From Cenococcum geophilum 1.58 (lineage: Eukaryota > Ascomycota > Dothideomycetes > Gloniales > Gloniaceae), in the NCBI GenBank assembly GCA_001692895.1, contig KV748225.1, positions 682,001 through 746,000 of the forward strand: a stretch of DNA of 64,000 nucleotides, written 5' to 3'. The notes below the pieces were generated by a model. That model saw nothing but the letters and a program-made list of their open reading frames with translations, searched no databases and was not told the DNA's origin. Position 1 is the stretch's first letter, and the number at the start of each line of letters is the position of its first letter. The position numbers were made by a program, and so were the translations under genes. Shown here piece after piece: positions 34,841 through 48,238 of the stretch.

Positions 34841-35950
34841 AAAGCTCTACACGAAGCTCTACACAAAGCTCTGCACGAAGCTCTGCACAAAGCCTACACG
34901 AAGCTCTGCACGAAGCTCTGCACGAAGCTCTGCACGAGGCTCTGCACAAAGCTCTACACGAAGCTCTGCACGAAGCTCTGCACGAAGCTCTATACGAAGC
35001 TCTGCGTATAGAGGCTCTGTACGAGGCTCTGCACGAAGCTCTACACGAGGCTCTGCACGAAGCTCTACACGAAGCTTTTGCACGAAGCTCTACACGAGGC
35101 TCTGCCACGAAGCTCTACACGAAGCTTTGCACGAAGCTCTACACGAAGCTTTGCACGAAGCTCTACACGAGGCTCTACACGAAGCTCTACACGAAGCTCT
35201 ACACGAAGCTCTACACGAAGCTCTACACGAAGCTCTACACGAAGCTCTACACGAAGCTCTATACGAAGCTCTACACGAAGCTCTGCATAAAGCTCTACAC
35301 GAAGCTCTACACGAGGCTCTGCACGAAGCTCTACACGAAGCTCTGCACGAAGCTTTGCATAAGCTCTACACGAAGCTCTACACGAAGCTCTACACAAAGC
35401 TCTGCACGAAGCTTTGCGCGAGGCTCTACACGAAGCTCTACACGAAGCTTTGCACAAGGCTCTGCATGAGGCTCTACACGAAGCTCTGCACGAAGCTCTA
35501 CACGAAGCTCTGCACAAAGCTTTGCACGAGGCTCTACACCGAGGCTCTATACGAAGCTCTGCGTACAGAGGCTCTGTACGAGGCTCTGCACGAAGCTCTA
35601 CACGAGGCTCTGCACGAAGCTCTACACGGAAGCTCTGCACGAAGCTCTACACGAAGCTCTACACAAAGCTCTGCACGAAGCTTTGCGCGAGGCTCTACAC
35701 GAAGCTCTACACGAAGCTTTGCACAAGGCTCTGCATAAGGCTCTACACGAAGCTCTGCACGAAGCTCTACACAAGGCTCTACACGAAGCTCTACGTACAG
35801 AGGCTCTGCACGAGGCTTTGCGCGAAGCTCTACATACGGAGGCTCTACACGAAGCTCTGCACGAAGCTCTACACGAAGCTCTACGTACAGAGGCTCTGCA
35901 CGAGGCTTTGCGCGACATACGGAGGCTCTACACGAAGCTCTGCATCGGGT
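34841..35950 (+). repeat. 12-bp tandem array, GAAGCTCTRCAC
   Basis: About 90 units, mostly GAAGCTCTACAC in the centre and mixed GAAGCTCTGCAC at the edges, with GCGTACAGAG variants. It ends in CGGGTCCCCGCTATATTCCC, a block also at the end of the array near 57440. Confidence 0.9.
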
Positions 35951-36017
35951 CCCCGCTATATTCCCGATAGCCTCTACACGTGCCTCTGCCAAGTGTACCC
36001 CTTATCTATATACCTAG

Positions 36018-36204
36018 TGTCACGGCACTGACCTGACGCATACTGTTTCATACTGTCTCGTACTGTTCCCTACTGTTGGCTGGCCCACCACTAGCGACTT
36101 GGCGGCCGGCCCTACTATTTATATACAATACCCCCTTTCCACCTTCTTCCCCTCTTCATACCACAATGTAGTTATTCAGTCTACTTTATTGCAGCACTGT
36201 GACA
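36018..36204 (+). repeat. Family B 5' LTR
   Basis: It begins TGTCACGGCACTGACC and ends GCAGCACTGTGACA; TGTCAC and GTGACA are inverted ends. Confidence 0.95.
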
Positions 36205-36369
36205 GTTTGTGGTATCTTTAATTTGCGCCCCGTCGCGATCACTAATTCCCTGTACCCTAGCCAATTGACCTCCGCCCCAGAGCAATCGCGACCTGCGCGC
36301 GCCTCTGCTGAAACCGATACGTCCCTAGCATAGTCCTAGAACAATCCTCAGTTTTTACCTAGCGCCTAG

Positions 36370-37600
36370 ATGGGCGACACTAACAATGCCGAAATAGCCG
36401 AAACCTAGAACCCCTACGACGTTTTTGTAGACCTATTTATAGAAACATACCCTAATATCGCGTGGACAATCTGCCGCTCCCTACCGTACCCTAAGACCTT
36501 TAAGCCTAGCAAAGCTTATCTTACCCTTATTAACTATACCAATAAGTTCCTTAACAATATCGAAGTAGGACTACAGTGTATGTATAACACAAACACCGCT
36601 AATAAAAAAGCCAATAAAAACCTTAGTGCCTTTATCGCTTCCTAGATAGGAACTATTAACTCCTAGGTAGAGACTATTACCGTTCTAAAACAATTAACCC
36701 CTATAATAATGGTAGTAACCTAGCAGAAAAAACGGAGATCTAAAAACCCACTAATATTTAGCGGAAAAGGTACCCCGCTAGAATAATAAGCTAATTTTGA
36801 GACCTAGTATATTAAGATTAAGGGAGTCTTCGACCGGGACTAGGACTACTTTAATATAGTTTAGTCCCAGATCCTTTACATCTCGGACATGCTAGAGGAT
36901 AAGGCCTATGAGTTTATTAAGTAGGGCCTAGAGCTTATGCACGAGAACCCAAATAATATATCTGCGTGGAAATGGCCTACTAAGGAAGATATGCTTAAAG
37001 ACCTTACTGCCTACTATAAGGTCCTTAACACAACCTAGGTCGCAAAGAATAAGCTTAACTATTTCCCCTAAGGCGAGCGTAATTACTAGTCTTAGAAGGG
37101 AGAGCTTAATAAGCTAATAGTCCGCGCTAAGAAGATAAATAAATAGAAGGTGGACCTACTCTGAAAGTTTATTTCTTTAAAGATAAAAGAGCTAGTACTT
37201 AGACTGGCCTATAAAATTAATAATAGTAACTATATAGGTTGGAGTAAGTAGATAGATATGTTTGCTAAAAACCTCGCGAACTATATACACCAAGCCAACC
37301 TTAAGAAGAACGCTAACTACCGCCTACCTGCCTAAGCCCCTGCCCCTATATTAACCCCGACCCTAGTAGTAACTGGAGAACCTATAGACCTTAATAGAAT
37401 CTTAAACACGGAGTGTAAGCGCCGCGTTAATAATAGACTGTGCCTTACCTGTGGCCTGCCTAGCTACTAGAAGGATGCCTATAACCCCGCTAAGACAGTA
37501 AACCTAGTCCTAATGCCACCCTATTAAACGACGCGAATAAATAACCGCGGATGTAGTAACCGTGGAGTTTATTATAGACGCGGTGACCGTGGAGCCTATT
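36370..37600 (+). pseudogene. Family B gag
   Basis: The ATG at 36370 begins MGDTNNAEIAET, then a TAG. It continues PYDVFVDLFIETYPNIAW, AYLTLINYTNKFLNNIEV, DKAYEFIK and WKWPTKEDMLKDLTAYYKVL. A cysteine knuckle remnant CLTCGLPSY lies at about 37440-37470. It would be the capsid/nucleocapsid protein. Stops replace Q and W throughout. Confidence 0.8.
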
Positions 37601-38039
37601 ATGGCCGCGGCGGATGACTCCCCCCCTTTAACCCTATGGCTTAGTTACTCTAAACCATGNCCTATATGGGAGCCTAACCCGTTAATAACGCCTAGTATTG
37701 GCGACTTTGTGCTAGCGAATACGAACACGGCCACGTTATTAGTGAGGTATTATCTTTCTATACCCCAACCGAAATAGAGATAAACACTGCTAGCTAGACG
37801 GACACTAGACCGCCCTACTAAGACAGCCCCATACCCTAGTTGTTAAAAGGTAGACCTTTAGACTAAGTCGCACCTAAGGGTTTAAACTATATAAGGAGGA
37901 AGATGAGAAGATTAGGTCCCTATTACTAGATTAATTAGTCCTTTCTATTAGTAAACTGCTACTTAATCTTAGATTAGCAAATAGTAATAAGAAATTAATC
38001 CTTATTTAAACCTAACTCTCCTTATTACGTAACCTATAC

Positions 38040-40176
38040 CCCTAAGTTTATATTAATATAGTAAGCCTAGTGGACTTTGGTAGTACCGTAATGGCATTTA
38101 CTAACGTAGAGTCTATTATAAGAAAGTATAATGTTATAACTAAGAAGCTGCTAGTACCTAGGCTACTGCGCCTTATAGATAGTATCCTAACTTTGCTTAT
38201 TACGGACTACTTTACCGCCCAAATATTAATTGGCCTCTATACTAAAGCTATGCTCTTTTTTATTACCAAACTCTTGCCTGCTACCCTAATTATCTTAAGT
38301 ATGCCCTGGCTTTAGAAGCATGAGCCCCGTCCTAGCTTTAGGAAACTTAAGATCCGCTTTAACTTAGACTATTGCTCTAGGTACTACCTCCTATAGGGGA
38401 TAGCTGACGTTAGCAGGGACGCCCTATATAGACACTTAGTACTACTAAGCCTAGTGCCTAGGACTATATATAAAGCCCTAATAGTAGAAGACGTTCCTAA
38501 TAAAGGGGAGCCCGTATAGCTATAAAGAAACGAGATAGTGGAAGACTGGACTAACCTAGCACTTAAGACCAAAATAATGGGCTAGCTAGCCCTGCTAAGA
38601 CTAAGGAAGAAGGTCTGCTTTGCGCCGCCACTACTAAGAAACCAACCCTAACCTAGGCACTATTTAAACCCTAGCCGCCTAGCCTAATACCTAGAACTAA
38701 GCCATATACTATATACATATACTATAGCTCGCGTTATAGTAAGAACTGGCTATAGAACTACTGAGACCTGGATAATAGAAACTGTGCCACTATAACGCCT
38801 AACCTTATACCTGTTTCCTGCGCGTACCGTATAGGGCCACCGCCTTATTTCCGCCCCCTTAGGCTAACTAAGCCGTGCTAGCCTAGCTGTAGCACCGGAG
38901 AGCTAGATACACCCTAACCTAGACGATATTAAATATACCCGTGCTGTTAATTTTACCCAGTTCTGTAAATAAAAAGATATAAAGGTAATAAGGATCTATA
39001 TAGCGGAGTTGGTAGAACTAGTTAAATAAGATAAGCACTAATAGCTGCTTAAAGAGCTGCCTATAGGCCTAATAGAAGTACCGAACCTATTAGAAAGGTC
39101 TTTCTACTGGCTAGTAGAAGGCGACTATATGATAAAGGAAGCCCGTAAAGCGCTCCCCCCCTATTTCTATAACTTCCTTAAGACAAATCTAAAAACCAAA
39201 CCCGAGCTTTTACGTCGGAAAATAGTTAACACCAATATTAAAAAATTCCTAAAAGGTAAACCAGGATTAACCCGCGAAGATATTCTATAACGCCTATTAA
39301 AGGAGTTTAGTAAATATATTAAGCACTTCCTCCNTAAGAACGTAGATAAGCTGCCCCCTTACCAACTATGGGACTATAAAATTAAGATCACCCCCGGAAA
39401 CTAGGCCCCGTACTATAAAAATAGACTACTCTTACCTACTAAACTTAGGTGTGTAAAGAAGTGGATTAATAAGATGCTAGATAAGGGTTTTATCCGCGAA
39501 TTGACCTTACTAGCTGCCGTACTACTCCTCCTTGCTGCTAAGCCTGGCGGCGGTATATAAATCTACTATGACTACCAAGGCCTAAACATAGTTACTATTA
39601 AGAATTGATACCTACTGCCACTAATCCGCGAGATACTTAACGCACTTTATGGCGCTAAGTACTTTACTAAACTTAATATAATTACTGCGTTTAACTAGAT
39701 CCGGATTGCGGAGGGCTATAAGTGGCTTATAGTATTTATTACCCGGTTTGGACTTTATAAGATGCTAGTTATACTATTTAGCCTCTATAATATACCCGCT
39801 ACGTTTTAGAACTATATTAACTATATTCTATATAACGCCCTTAACGACTACTATACTGCTTACCTTAATAACGTCCTTGTCTTTTCTAAAACACGCGCCG
39901 AGTATACTAAGTATATAAATAAAGTCATCTAAAGACTCGGTAATGCTGGACTTTAGATTAATATTAATAAGTTTGAGTTCTACTCTACTAAAACAAAATA
40001 CCTTGGCTTAATTATCTCGACTAATGGTATAACTATAGACCCTAAGAAAATATAGGCCTTATAGGAATAGAAGGACCCGACATTAATTAAAGAACTATAA
40101 TAATTTCTTAGCTTTGCGAACTTCTACTAACGATTTATCTAAGGCTACTCTGCTATTGCTATACCTATAATAAAAC
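38040..40176 (+). pseudogene. Family B protease and reverse transcriptase region
   Basis: An aspartic protease-like LVDFGSTVMAF lies at about 38068-38100. After a spacer the RT reads RCVKKWINKMLDKGFIREL, YYDYQGLNIVTIKN, YGAKYFTKLNIITAFN, FGLYKMLVILFSLYNIPATF, YTAYLNNVLVFSKT and LGLIISTNGITIDPKKI (about 39440-40080). The YLNNV block is the decayed YLDDI/V active site: both Asp codons now read Asn. The same segment reappears at 46100-48238. Confidence 0.85.
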
Positions 40177-40201
40177 NNNNNNNNNNNNNNNNNNNNNNNN
40201 N
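40177..40201. other. Assembly gap, 25 N
   Basis: A run of 25 N separates the first and second copies of the duplicated segment. Confidence 0.99.
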
Positions 40202-43200
40202 ATTATAAGGGAACGCAATTAAAAATTAAAACCCCCTACTAATAGGGCTCTAAAAAACTAACGGGTTTTAATTTTTAATTTTTATAAATTCGGGCAAGAA
40301 ATCTTTTATAGGGGTAAATATTAATTTTTAAGTAGGCTTTTAGGTTGCGGGTATATATTAAATTCTGTAACTATAGTGTAAAAAGAAGGGTCGTGGCTGG
40401 CTAATTTATGCCCGGTCCCCCAAAGTTATGTATTCTTGGAAGGTTATGTAAGCTCCTTATATAAGCGAACCATTTTCCCGGGGCCTTTAAAAAAAAAAAT
40501 TTAAAAAAAAATAACCAAAATCGATCAAACGCTTTACAGGGATAGGTAGCCCCAAATATATTGATCCCGTTTAATTTATGCCTAAATTTCTTCCCGTATA
40601 TTTTACCATTATTAATGTAATCTAAATAGCTCCAGAGTTAGTAAGAAAAGGTAAGACGGATTTAGGGGGTTAAATTTAGGTAAAAAATTTAAAGGAATTT
40701 CGCGGGGTTTAAGCTAATTTTTAAAAGGTAGGAACTAAGGACAATTTTTGCCGTATTTCCTTTGCTTTACCTTCCGAGGGCCAGGTTATATAATTTTTCC
40801 TAATTTAAGGAAAAAAGTTCGTTATAACGGTAGTGCTGCTTACCCCTTCCTATAGCAAAAAAATCTTTTTCTTTTATTATACCTCCTTTTTTTAGTTCTT
40901 TACTTTATAGGTAAACTAAAAATGTGTTTTGATATCGGAAACCTTTACGGGTTTTAAATATAAAAAGCCCTAAAAGGGGGCTTCTTAACTCGTGAGGATT
41001 GCGTATATAGGGTTAAGGGGGGCCCCAGGCCTATTTTATTTTTTCTTTTTTCCTTTAAATTTTTAAGGGAACCCCCACCATTTAAGTTTAAAGTTGTTTT
41101 AGGCCCCTTGGGGGGCTTTTATTATTACAGTAAAAAGCAAAAAAAGCCAACAGTAAATTTTAAATTTAAACCGGCCGTTAAGTAGAGGCCTTTTTTCTTA
41201 TACCCTTCTAAAACTATTTAAACAAGTACCGGAAAAAATAAATAGGGGGAATTAACTTTCTTTTTAACTATTCCTGCCAGAAGTTAATTTAGGGGCAGGG
41301 GTCCGTTATACCATATTTTCTTTTTTTTTTTACTGTAAAATTAGTAAGTGGACTTAAGGTTGAATTCCTTTTTTAATATCCCCCCCCCCGCTTGGTCCTT
41401 TTTATATTTAATATTTCTTTAACTGTTACCAGTAGCATTTCCAGGAAATTTTTTTTTTTGGGGGGGAACGTTCCCGCAAAGGCGGGAAAAACTTCGGGGG
41501 GTCTTGCCAAAACCTTTGCGTAGTCCGGCGATTTTAAGGCGATTTTTGGCGGGCAACTTGCCGGGGTTCGGGGGATTGCTACAAAAATACATAGGGGGCT
41601 ACCCATTTTTGTAAACCGCCGGGCAAAATTTGGGGCGGTGACTTAAGGTAGACCCCTAATTTTTCGGGCATGCAACCAAAAAACCGGCACCCCAAAACAA
41701 ATACTTTATAAAAGGCCTTCTTACACCGAAGGGCTCTTACCCACAAAGCTCTGGCCCACGAAAGCCTCTGCAACCAAAGGGGCTCTTACCACCGAAGGGC
41801 CTTCTTGCACGGAAGCTTTCTTGCACGAAAGCTTCCTTGCACGAGGGGGCCTCTGCCACCCCAAAAGCCTCTACCAACCGAAGCTCTTTGGGCACGAAAG
41901 CTCTGCAACCGGAAGCTCTATACAAAGGCCTGGGCCGGTATAAAAAAGAGGCTCTGTACCGAGGCTTCTTTTGGGGCACGAAAGCTTCCCACGGAAGGCC
42001 TTCTGGCCACGGAAAAAGCATCTACCACCCCGAGGCTTTGCCACCGAAAGGGCTTCTACCCCCCCACGAAGGGCCCTTTGCCCACCGAGGGCTCTACACG
42101 GGTGAAAGGCCTTTGCCACGAAGCTTCTTTCACGGAAGGCTTTTTGCACGAAGCTTCTTTACACGAGGGGGGCTCTACCACGGAAAGCTCTTTTAACAGC
42201 CCGAGCTTCTACCAAACGGGAAAAGGGGGCTCCTACACGGAAGGCTCTGTACACGGAAGCCTCTACCGAAATGCTTCTACACGGCGAGGCCTCCTATCTA
42301 CGAAGCTTCTAAACACCGAAGCTTTTGATTAAAAAGGCTCTACCCCCGAAAGCTTCTTACCACGTAGGGGGTCTGGGCACGGGAAGGGCTCTACCCCCAC
42401 GGAAGCTTTCTGCACCCGAAGGGGGGTGGCCTTGGGCATAAAGCCTCTAACCACCGAAGCCTCTTACCACGGAAGGCTCTACACAAAAAAGCTTTTTCTG
42501 CACGGCAAGCTTTTGGCGCGAGGCTTCGTACCCACGGGGAAAAGCTCACCCGGGAAGGCTTTTGCCCACAAAGGGCTCTGCATTTTGGAGGGGCTCTACA
42601 CCGTGAAAGCTTCTGCACGGGGGAAGCTCTAAACCCACCGTGAAGCTTCTGCACAAGGCCTTTGGGCCCCCACCGGAGGTGCCCTCTACCACGAGGGGAG
42701 CTTATAGCGGAAGCCTCTTGCGTACCAGAGGCTTCCTGGTTACGAGGCTTTCTTGGCCACGAAAGCTTCTTACCACCGAGGCTGTTGCACCCGGAAGCTC
42801 TACCCAACGAAAGCTTTTTCTTGGGGCGCACGGAAAGGCTCTAACCACGGAAGCTCTTTTACCAACCAAAAGGGGCTTTTTTCTGCACGAAGCTTTTTGG
42901 GGGCGCGAGGGGCTCTACCAACCCGGAAAGCTTCTTAACCCACCGGAAGCTTTGGCACAAGGGGCTCTGCCCCATTTTTTAAAGGGGCTCTACAACCCCG
43001 AGGGCTTCTGCCCCACGGAAAGGCCTCTAACCAACAAGGGCTCTAACACCCGGAAAGTCTACCGTTAACAGAGGCCCTGCTTGACCGGAGGGCTTTTGCG
43101 CGGAAAAGCTCTTTACTACGGAGGGGGGGCTCTTACACCGGAAAAGCTTGTCTGCCACGGAAAGGCTCTTACCACGAACGCTTTCTACGTTACAAAAGAG

Positions 43201-46200
43201 GGCTTGCACGAGGCCTTGCCCGCTGACATGCCGGAGGCCTTTTCTAACCCCCGGAAAGCACCTCTGCATTTTCGGGTTTCCCGCTAATTTTCCCGAGTAA
43301 GCCCTTACCCCCAGCGTGGGGCTCTTGGGCCAAGTGTACCCCCTATCTATTATTTAACCCTAGTGTTCACGGGCCAACTTGACCCCTTGACGCAATACTG
43401 GTTTTCCAGTACTGGTTTCCCGTACTTTCCCTACTTGGGTTGTGCTTGCGGCCCCGAAACCCACCTTAAGCGACTGGGACGGGGGCCCGCGGGGCCCCTT
43501 TACTTATTTTATATACCAATACGCCCCTTTCCCACCCTTTCTCCCCCTTCTCATACCACCAATGGGTCTAGTTATTTTTCGAGTTTTTTTTACTTTAATT
43601 GGGCGGCACTTTGACCAGTTTGTGGGTATTTCTTTTTAATTGGCCGGGGCCCCCCGGTCCCGCGATTCAACTAAATTCCCTGTACCCCTAAAGCAATGGA
43701 ACCCCCTTTCCGCCCCCCAGAAGGCAGAAATCGCGAACCTGCGGGGCCGGCGCCCCCCTCTTTGGCTGAAACCCGGGATTACGTTCCCTTTTAGGGGGGG
43801 GGGCATAGTTCCTAGAAACATTTTTCCTCAGTTTTTTTACCCCTAAAAGCGCCTAGATGGGGGGGAACCCGATAAACCCAAATTGCCGAATAGCCGGGGA
43901 AACCTAGAACCCCCCCTACGGACGGTTTTGTAAGAAAACCTTAATTTTATAGGAAAAACATTACCCCTAAATAATCGGGCGGGGAAATTTCTTTTGGCCG
44001 CTCCCCTAACCCGTACCCTAAGGACCCTTAAAGGGGGCCCTAGGCAAAGCGCTCTATCTTACCCCCTTATAAAACTTTACCCCCATTCAGTTCCCTTTAA
44101 ACATAAAAATCGAAAGTAGGGGAGACCTAAACAGTTTGGTATGGATAAACCACAAAAACACGCTTAATTAACAAAAAGCAATAAAAAAACCTTAAGTGCC
44201 TTTTAATCGCTTTTCCTAGATAGGAATATTTAAAACCTCCCTACGGTAGAGGACGCCCTTATTACCGGTTCTAAAAAGCACAATTAAAAACCCCTATAAT
44301 AATGGTCAGTAACCTTAAGCAGAAAAAAAAGACGGGGAGATCTTAAAAAAACCCCCCCACTAATTAATTTAGGCGGAAAGGTAACCCCCCGTTAGAATTA
44401 ATTAAAACGGCCTAATTTAGGACCTCGAAGCTATTATTAAGATTTGGAAGGGAGGTTTCTTTCGGACCGGGAACTAGGGGGGACCTACTTGTTAAATTAG
44501 GTTTTCAGTTTCCCAGTTTCCTTTACCAGTCTCGGACGATTGCTAGTGAGGATTAAGGCTGATTGCGGAGTTTTATTAGGGTTTAGGGCCCCTAGTGAGG
44601 CCTTATGGGCCCCACCGGAGAACCCCCCAAAATAAATATAATCTGTGGAAAAAATGCCTACTAAGGGAAGATTATGCTTAAAGGACCTTACTTGCCTTAC
44701 TATAAGGGTCCCTTAAAACCCCACAAAACCTAGGGGTCGGGAAAGAATAAAGCTTAACACCCTTATTTTCCCCCTAAAGGGCGAGCGGTATTTTTACTTA
44801 TCTTTAGAAAGGGGGGAGAGCTTATAAAAAACAGGGCTAATAGGGTTCCGGCCGCTAGAAAGGATAAATAAAATAGAAGGGTGGGGAACCTTAACTGGCT
44901 GAAGGATTTAAACTAACTCTAACCAAGAAAAAAAACCTAAATCACAGCACCCAAAAAATCCACCCACAAAAAATACACCCTAGTAAACATGAGAAAAACC
45001 CTATATAGGGATGCAATAAGTAAAATAAGAATACCTTTTAAACAACAGAGTGTAATAGCGGCCCGCGTCGATAATAGCCTATAAAATACAACTACCAAAA
45101 GGAATACGACAAATTACTCAATCACGAACGTCTTCAACAAGGAAAAACTCTACCTCAACGTCATGAACCCACTGGCCACAAAGCCCACTAGAAACAAAAA
45201 AAAAAAACACCAACCCCGACCCAAAAAAACCTAACTGCACATAACCTCACACAAAGACAACTAATAAGATAATATCACTCACACAACTCAAACGGGGAGC
45301 GTAAAGCCCCCACACACACTTACTACACAAAAACAAAACAACAAACATAAAGAACAAACCCTGTAGGGAAACCTCGCCTACTAAAGTGACCCTAGAACTA
45401 GTAAAAGGGGCAAGAACAGGCCCTACAACTAAACCAACCAGCTTAAGCAAACCAAAAACACATAACAAAAACTAAACTTAAAAAACCCCCTAAGACAGTA
45501 AACCTAATCTAAACGCCAACCACGGAACAAATCAAACCCGCGGATGTAGTAACCGTTGGAGTTAAAATTATGCCACGCGGTTTTAACAGTGGAAGCCTAT
45601 TAATGGCCTGCGGCGGATGACTCCCCAACCCCCTATTTTCAACCCTATGGTTGCATTAGCTTACTCTAAAAACCATATGCCCTATATTAGGGGAGCCTAA
45701 ACCCGTTAATAACGCCCTATTTAGTAATTTGGGCGACTTTGTGCTAGCGAATACGGAACACGGGCCACGTTATTTAGTTTGAGGTATAATCCTTTTCCTT
45801 ATTAACCCCCAACCCCGAAATAGAATAAACACCTGCTTAGCGCTAGGACGGGACAACTAGACACGCCCTACTAAGGGACAGAGCCCCATACCCTAGTTGT
45901 TAAATGGTCAGACCTTTAGACTAAGTCGCACCTAAGGGTTTAACTATATAAGAGGGAAGATGACAGAAGATTAGGCACCCCATTACGAGATTAATTAATC
46001 CTTTCTATTAGTAAACTGCTACTTAATCTTAAGATTAGCAAATAGTAATAAGAAATTATCCTTATTTAAACCTAACTTCTCCTTATTACGTAACCGTATA
46101 CCCCTAAGTTTATATTTAATATAGTAAGCCTAGTGGACATTTTGGTAGTACCGTAATGGCATTTACTAACCGTAGAGTCTATTATAAGAAATATAATGTT

Positions 46201-48238
46201 ATACTAGAAGCTGCTAGTACTAGGTAACTGCGCCTTATAGATAGTATTCCTAACTTTGCTTATTACGGACTACTTTACCGCCCAAATATTAATTGCCTCT
46301 ATACTAAAGCTATGCTCTTTTTTATTACCAAACTCTTGCCTGCTACCCTAATTATCTTAAGTATGCCCTGGCTTTAGAAGCATGAGCCCCGTCCTAGCTT
46401 TAGGAAACTTAAGATCCGCTTTAACTTAGACTATTGCTCTAGGTACTACCTCCTATAGGGGATAGCTGACGTTAGCAGGGACGCCCTATATAGACACTTA
46501 GTACTACTAAGCCTAGTGCCTAGGACTATATATAAAGCCCTAATAGTAGAAGACGTTCCTAATAAAGGGGAGCCCGTATAGCTATAAAGAAACGAGATAG
46601 TGGAAGACTGGACTAACCTAGCACTTAAGACCAAAATAATGGGCTAGCTAGCCCTGCTAAGACTAAGGAAGAAGGTCTGCTTTGCGCCGCCACTACTAAG
46701 AAACCAACCCTAACCTAGGCACTATTTAAACCCTAGCCGCCTAGCCTAATACCTAGAACTAAGCCATATACTATATACATATACTATAGCTCGCGTTATA
46801 GTAAGAACTGGCTATAGAACTACTGAGACCTGGATAATAGAAACTGTGCCACTATAACGCCTAACCTTATACCTGTTTCCTGCGCGTACCGTATAGGGCC
46901 ACCGCCTTATTTCCGCCCCCTTAGGCTAACTAAGCCGTGCTAGCCTAGCTGTAGCACCGGAGAGCTAGATACACCCTAACCTAGACGATATTAAATATAC
47001 CCGTGCTGTTAATTTTACCCAGTTCTGTAAATAAAAAGATATAAAGGTAATAAGGATCTATATAGCGGAGTTGGTAGAACTAGTTAAATAAGATAAGCAC
47101 TAATAGCTGCTTAAAGAGCTGCCTATAGGCCTAATAGAAGTACCGAACCTATTAGAAAGGTCTTTCTACTGGCTAGTAGAAGGCGACTATATGATAAAGG
47201 AAGCCCGTAAAGCGCTCCCCCCCTATTTCTATAACTTCCTTAAGACAAATCTAAAAACCAAACCCGAGCTTTTACGTCGGAAAATAGTTAACACCAATAT
47301 TAAAAAATTCCTAAAAGGTAAACCAGGATTAACCCGCGAAGATATTCTATAACGCCTATTAAAGGAGTTTAGTAAATATATTAAGCACTTCCTCCNTAAG
47401 AACGTAGATAAGCTGCCCCCTTACCAACTATGGGACTATAAAATTAAGATCACCCCCGGAAACTAGGCCCCGTACTATAAAAATAGACTACTCTTACCTA
47501 CTAAACTTAGGTGTGTAAAGAAGTGGATTAATAAGATGCTAGATAAGGGTTTTATCCGCGAATTGACCTTACTAGCTGCCGTACTACTCCTCCTTGCTGC
47601 TAAGCCTGGCGGCGGTATATAAATCTACTATGACTACCAAGGCCTAAACATAGTTACTATTAAGAATTGATACCTACTGCCACTAATCCGCGAGATACTT
47701 AACGCACTTTATGGCGCTAAGTACTTTACTAAACTTAATATAATTACTGCGTTTAACTAGATCCGGATTGCGGAGGGCTATAAGTGGCTTATAGTATTTA
47801 TTACCCGGTTTGGACTTTATAAGATGCTAGTTATACTATTTAGCCTCTATAATATACCCGCTACGTTTTAGAACTATATTAACTATATTCTATATAACGC
47901 CCTTAACGACTACTATACTGCTTACCTTAATAACGTCCTTGTCTTTTCTAAAACACGCGCCGAGTATACTAAGTATATAAATAAAGTCATCTAAAGACTC
48001 GGTAATGCTGGACTTTAGATTAATATTAATAAGTTTGAGTTCTACTCTACTAAAACAAAATACCTTGGCTTAATTATCTCGACTAATGGTATAACTATAG
48101 ACCCTAAGAAAATATAGGCCTTATAGGAATAGAAGGACCCGACATTAATTAAAGAACTATAATAATTTCTTAGCTTTGCGAACTTCTACTAACGATTTAT
48201 CTAAGGCTACTCTGCTATTGCTATACCTATAATAAAAC
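40202..48238 (+). other. Probable false duplication of 33691-40176 (noisy, then exact)
   Basis: From 40202 to about 46290 the sequence follows 33691-38235 base by base but with frequent extra bases, mostly lengthened homopolymers. It includes the Helitron tail, the left TIR (about 41430), a blurred 12-bp array (about 41700-43270), the family B LTR and gag. From about 46297 to 48238 it equals 38235-40176 at a fixed offset of 8062, including the ambiguous n at 39334 and 47396. Frames in 40.2-46 kb should not be taken as genes. Confidence 0.9.

Noticed and set aside
34641..36031. Overlapping frames rich in CRAS, VELR, KLYT repeats
   Set aside because: Same tandem array artefact as at 29806-30835.
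41373..45500. Frames in the noisy segment, including apparent Gly/Pro-rich proteins
   Set aside because: The segment is an error-rich re-read of 33.7-38 kb; the frames arise from inserted bases.
38384..46634. Two identical small minus-strand frames (38384-38572 and 46446-46634) as a gene pair
   Set aside because: They lie antisense in the family B pol region and are identical because of the false duplication.
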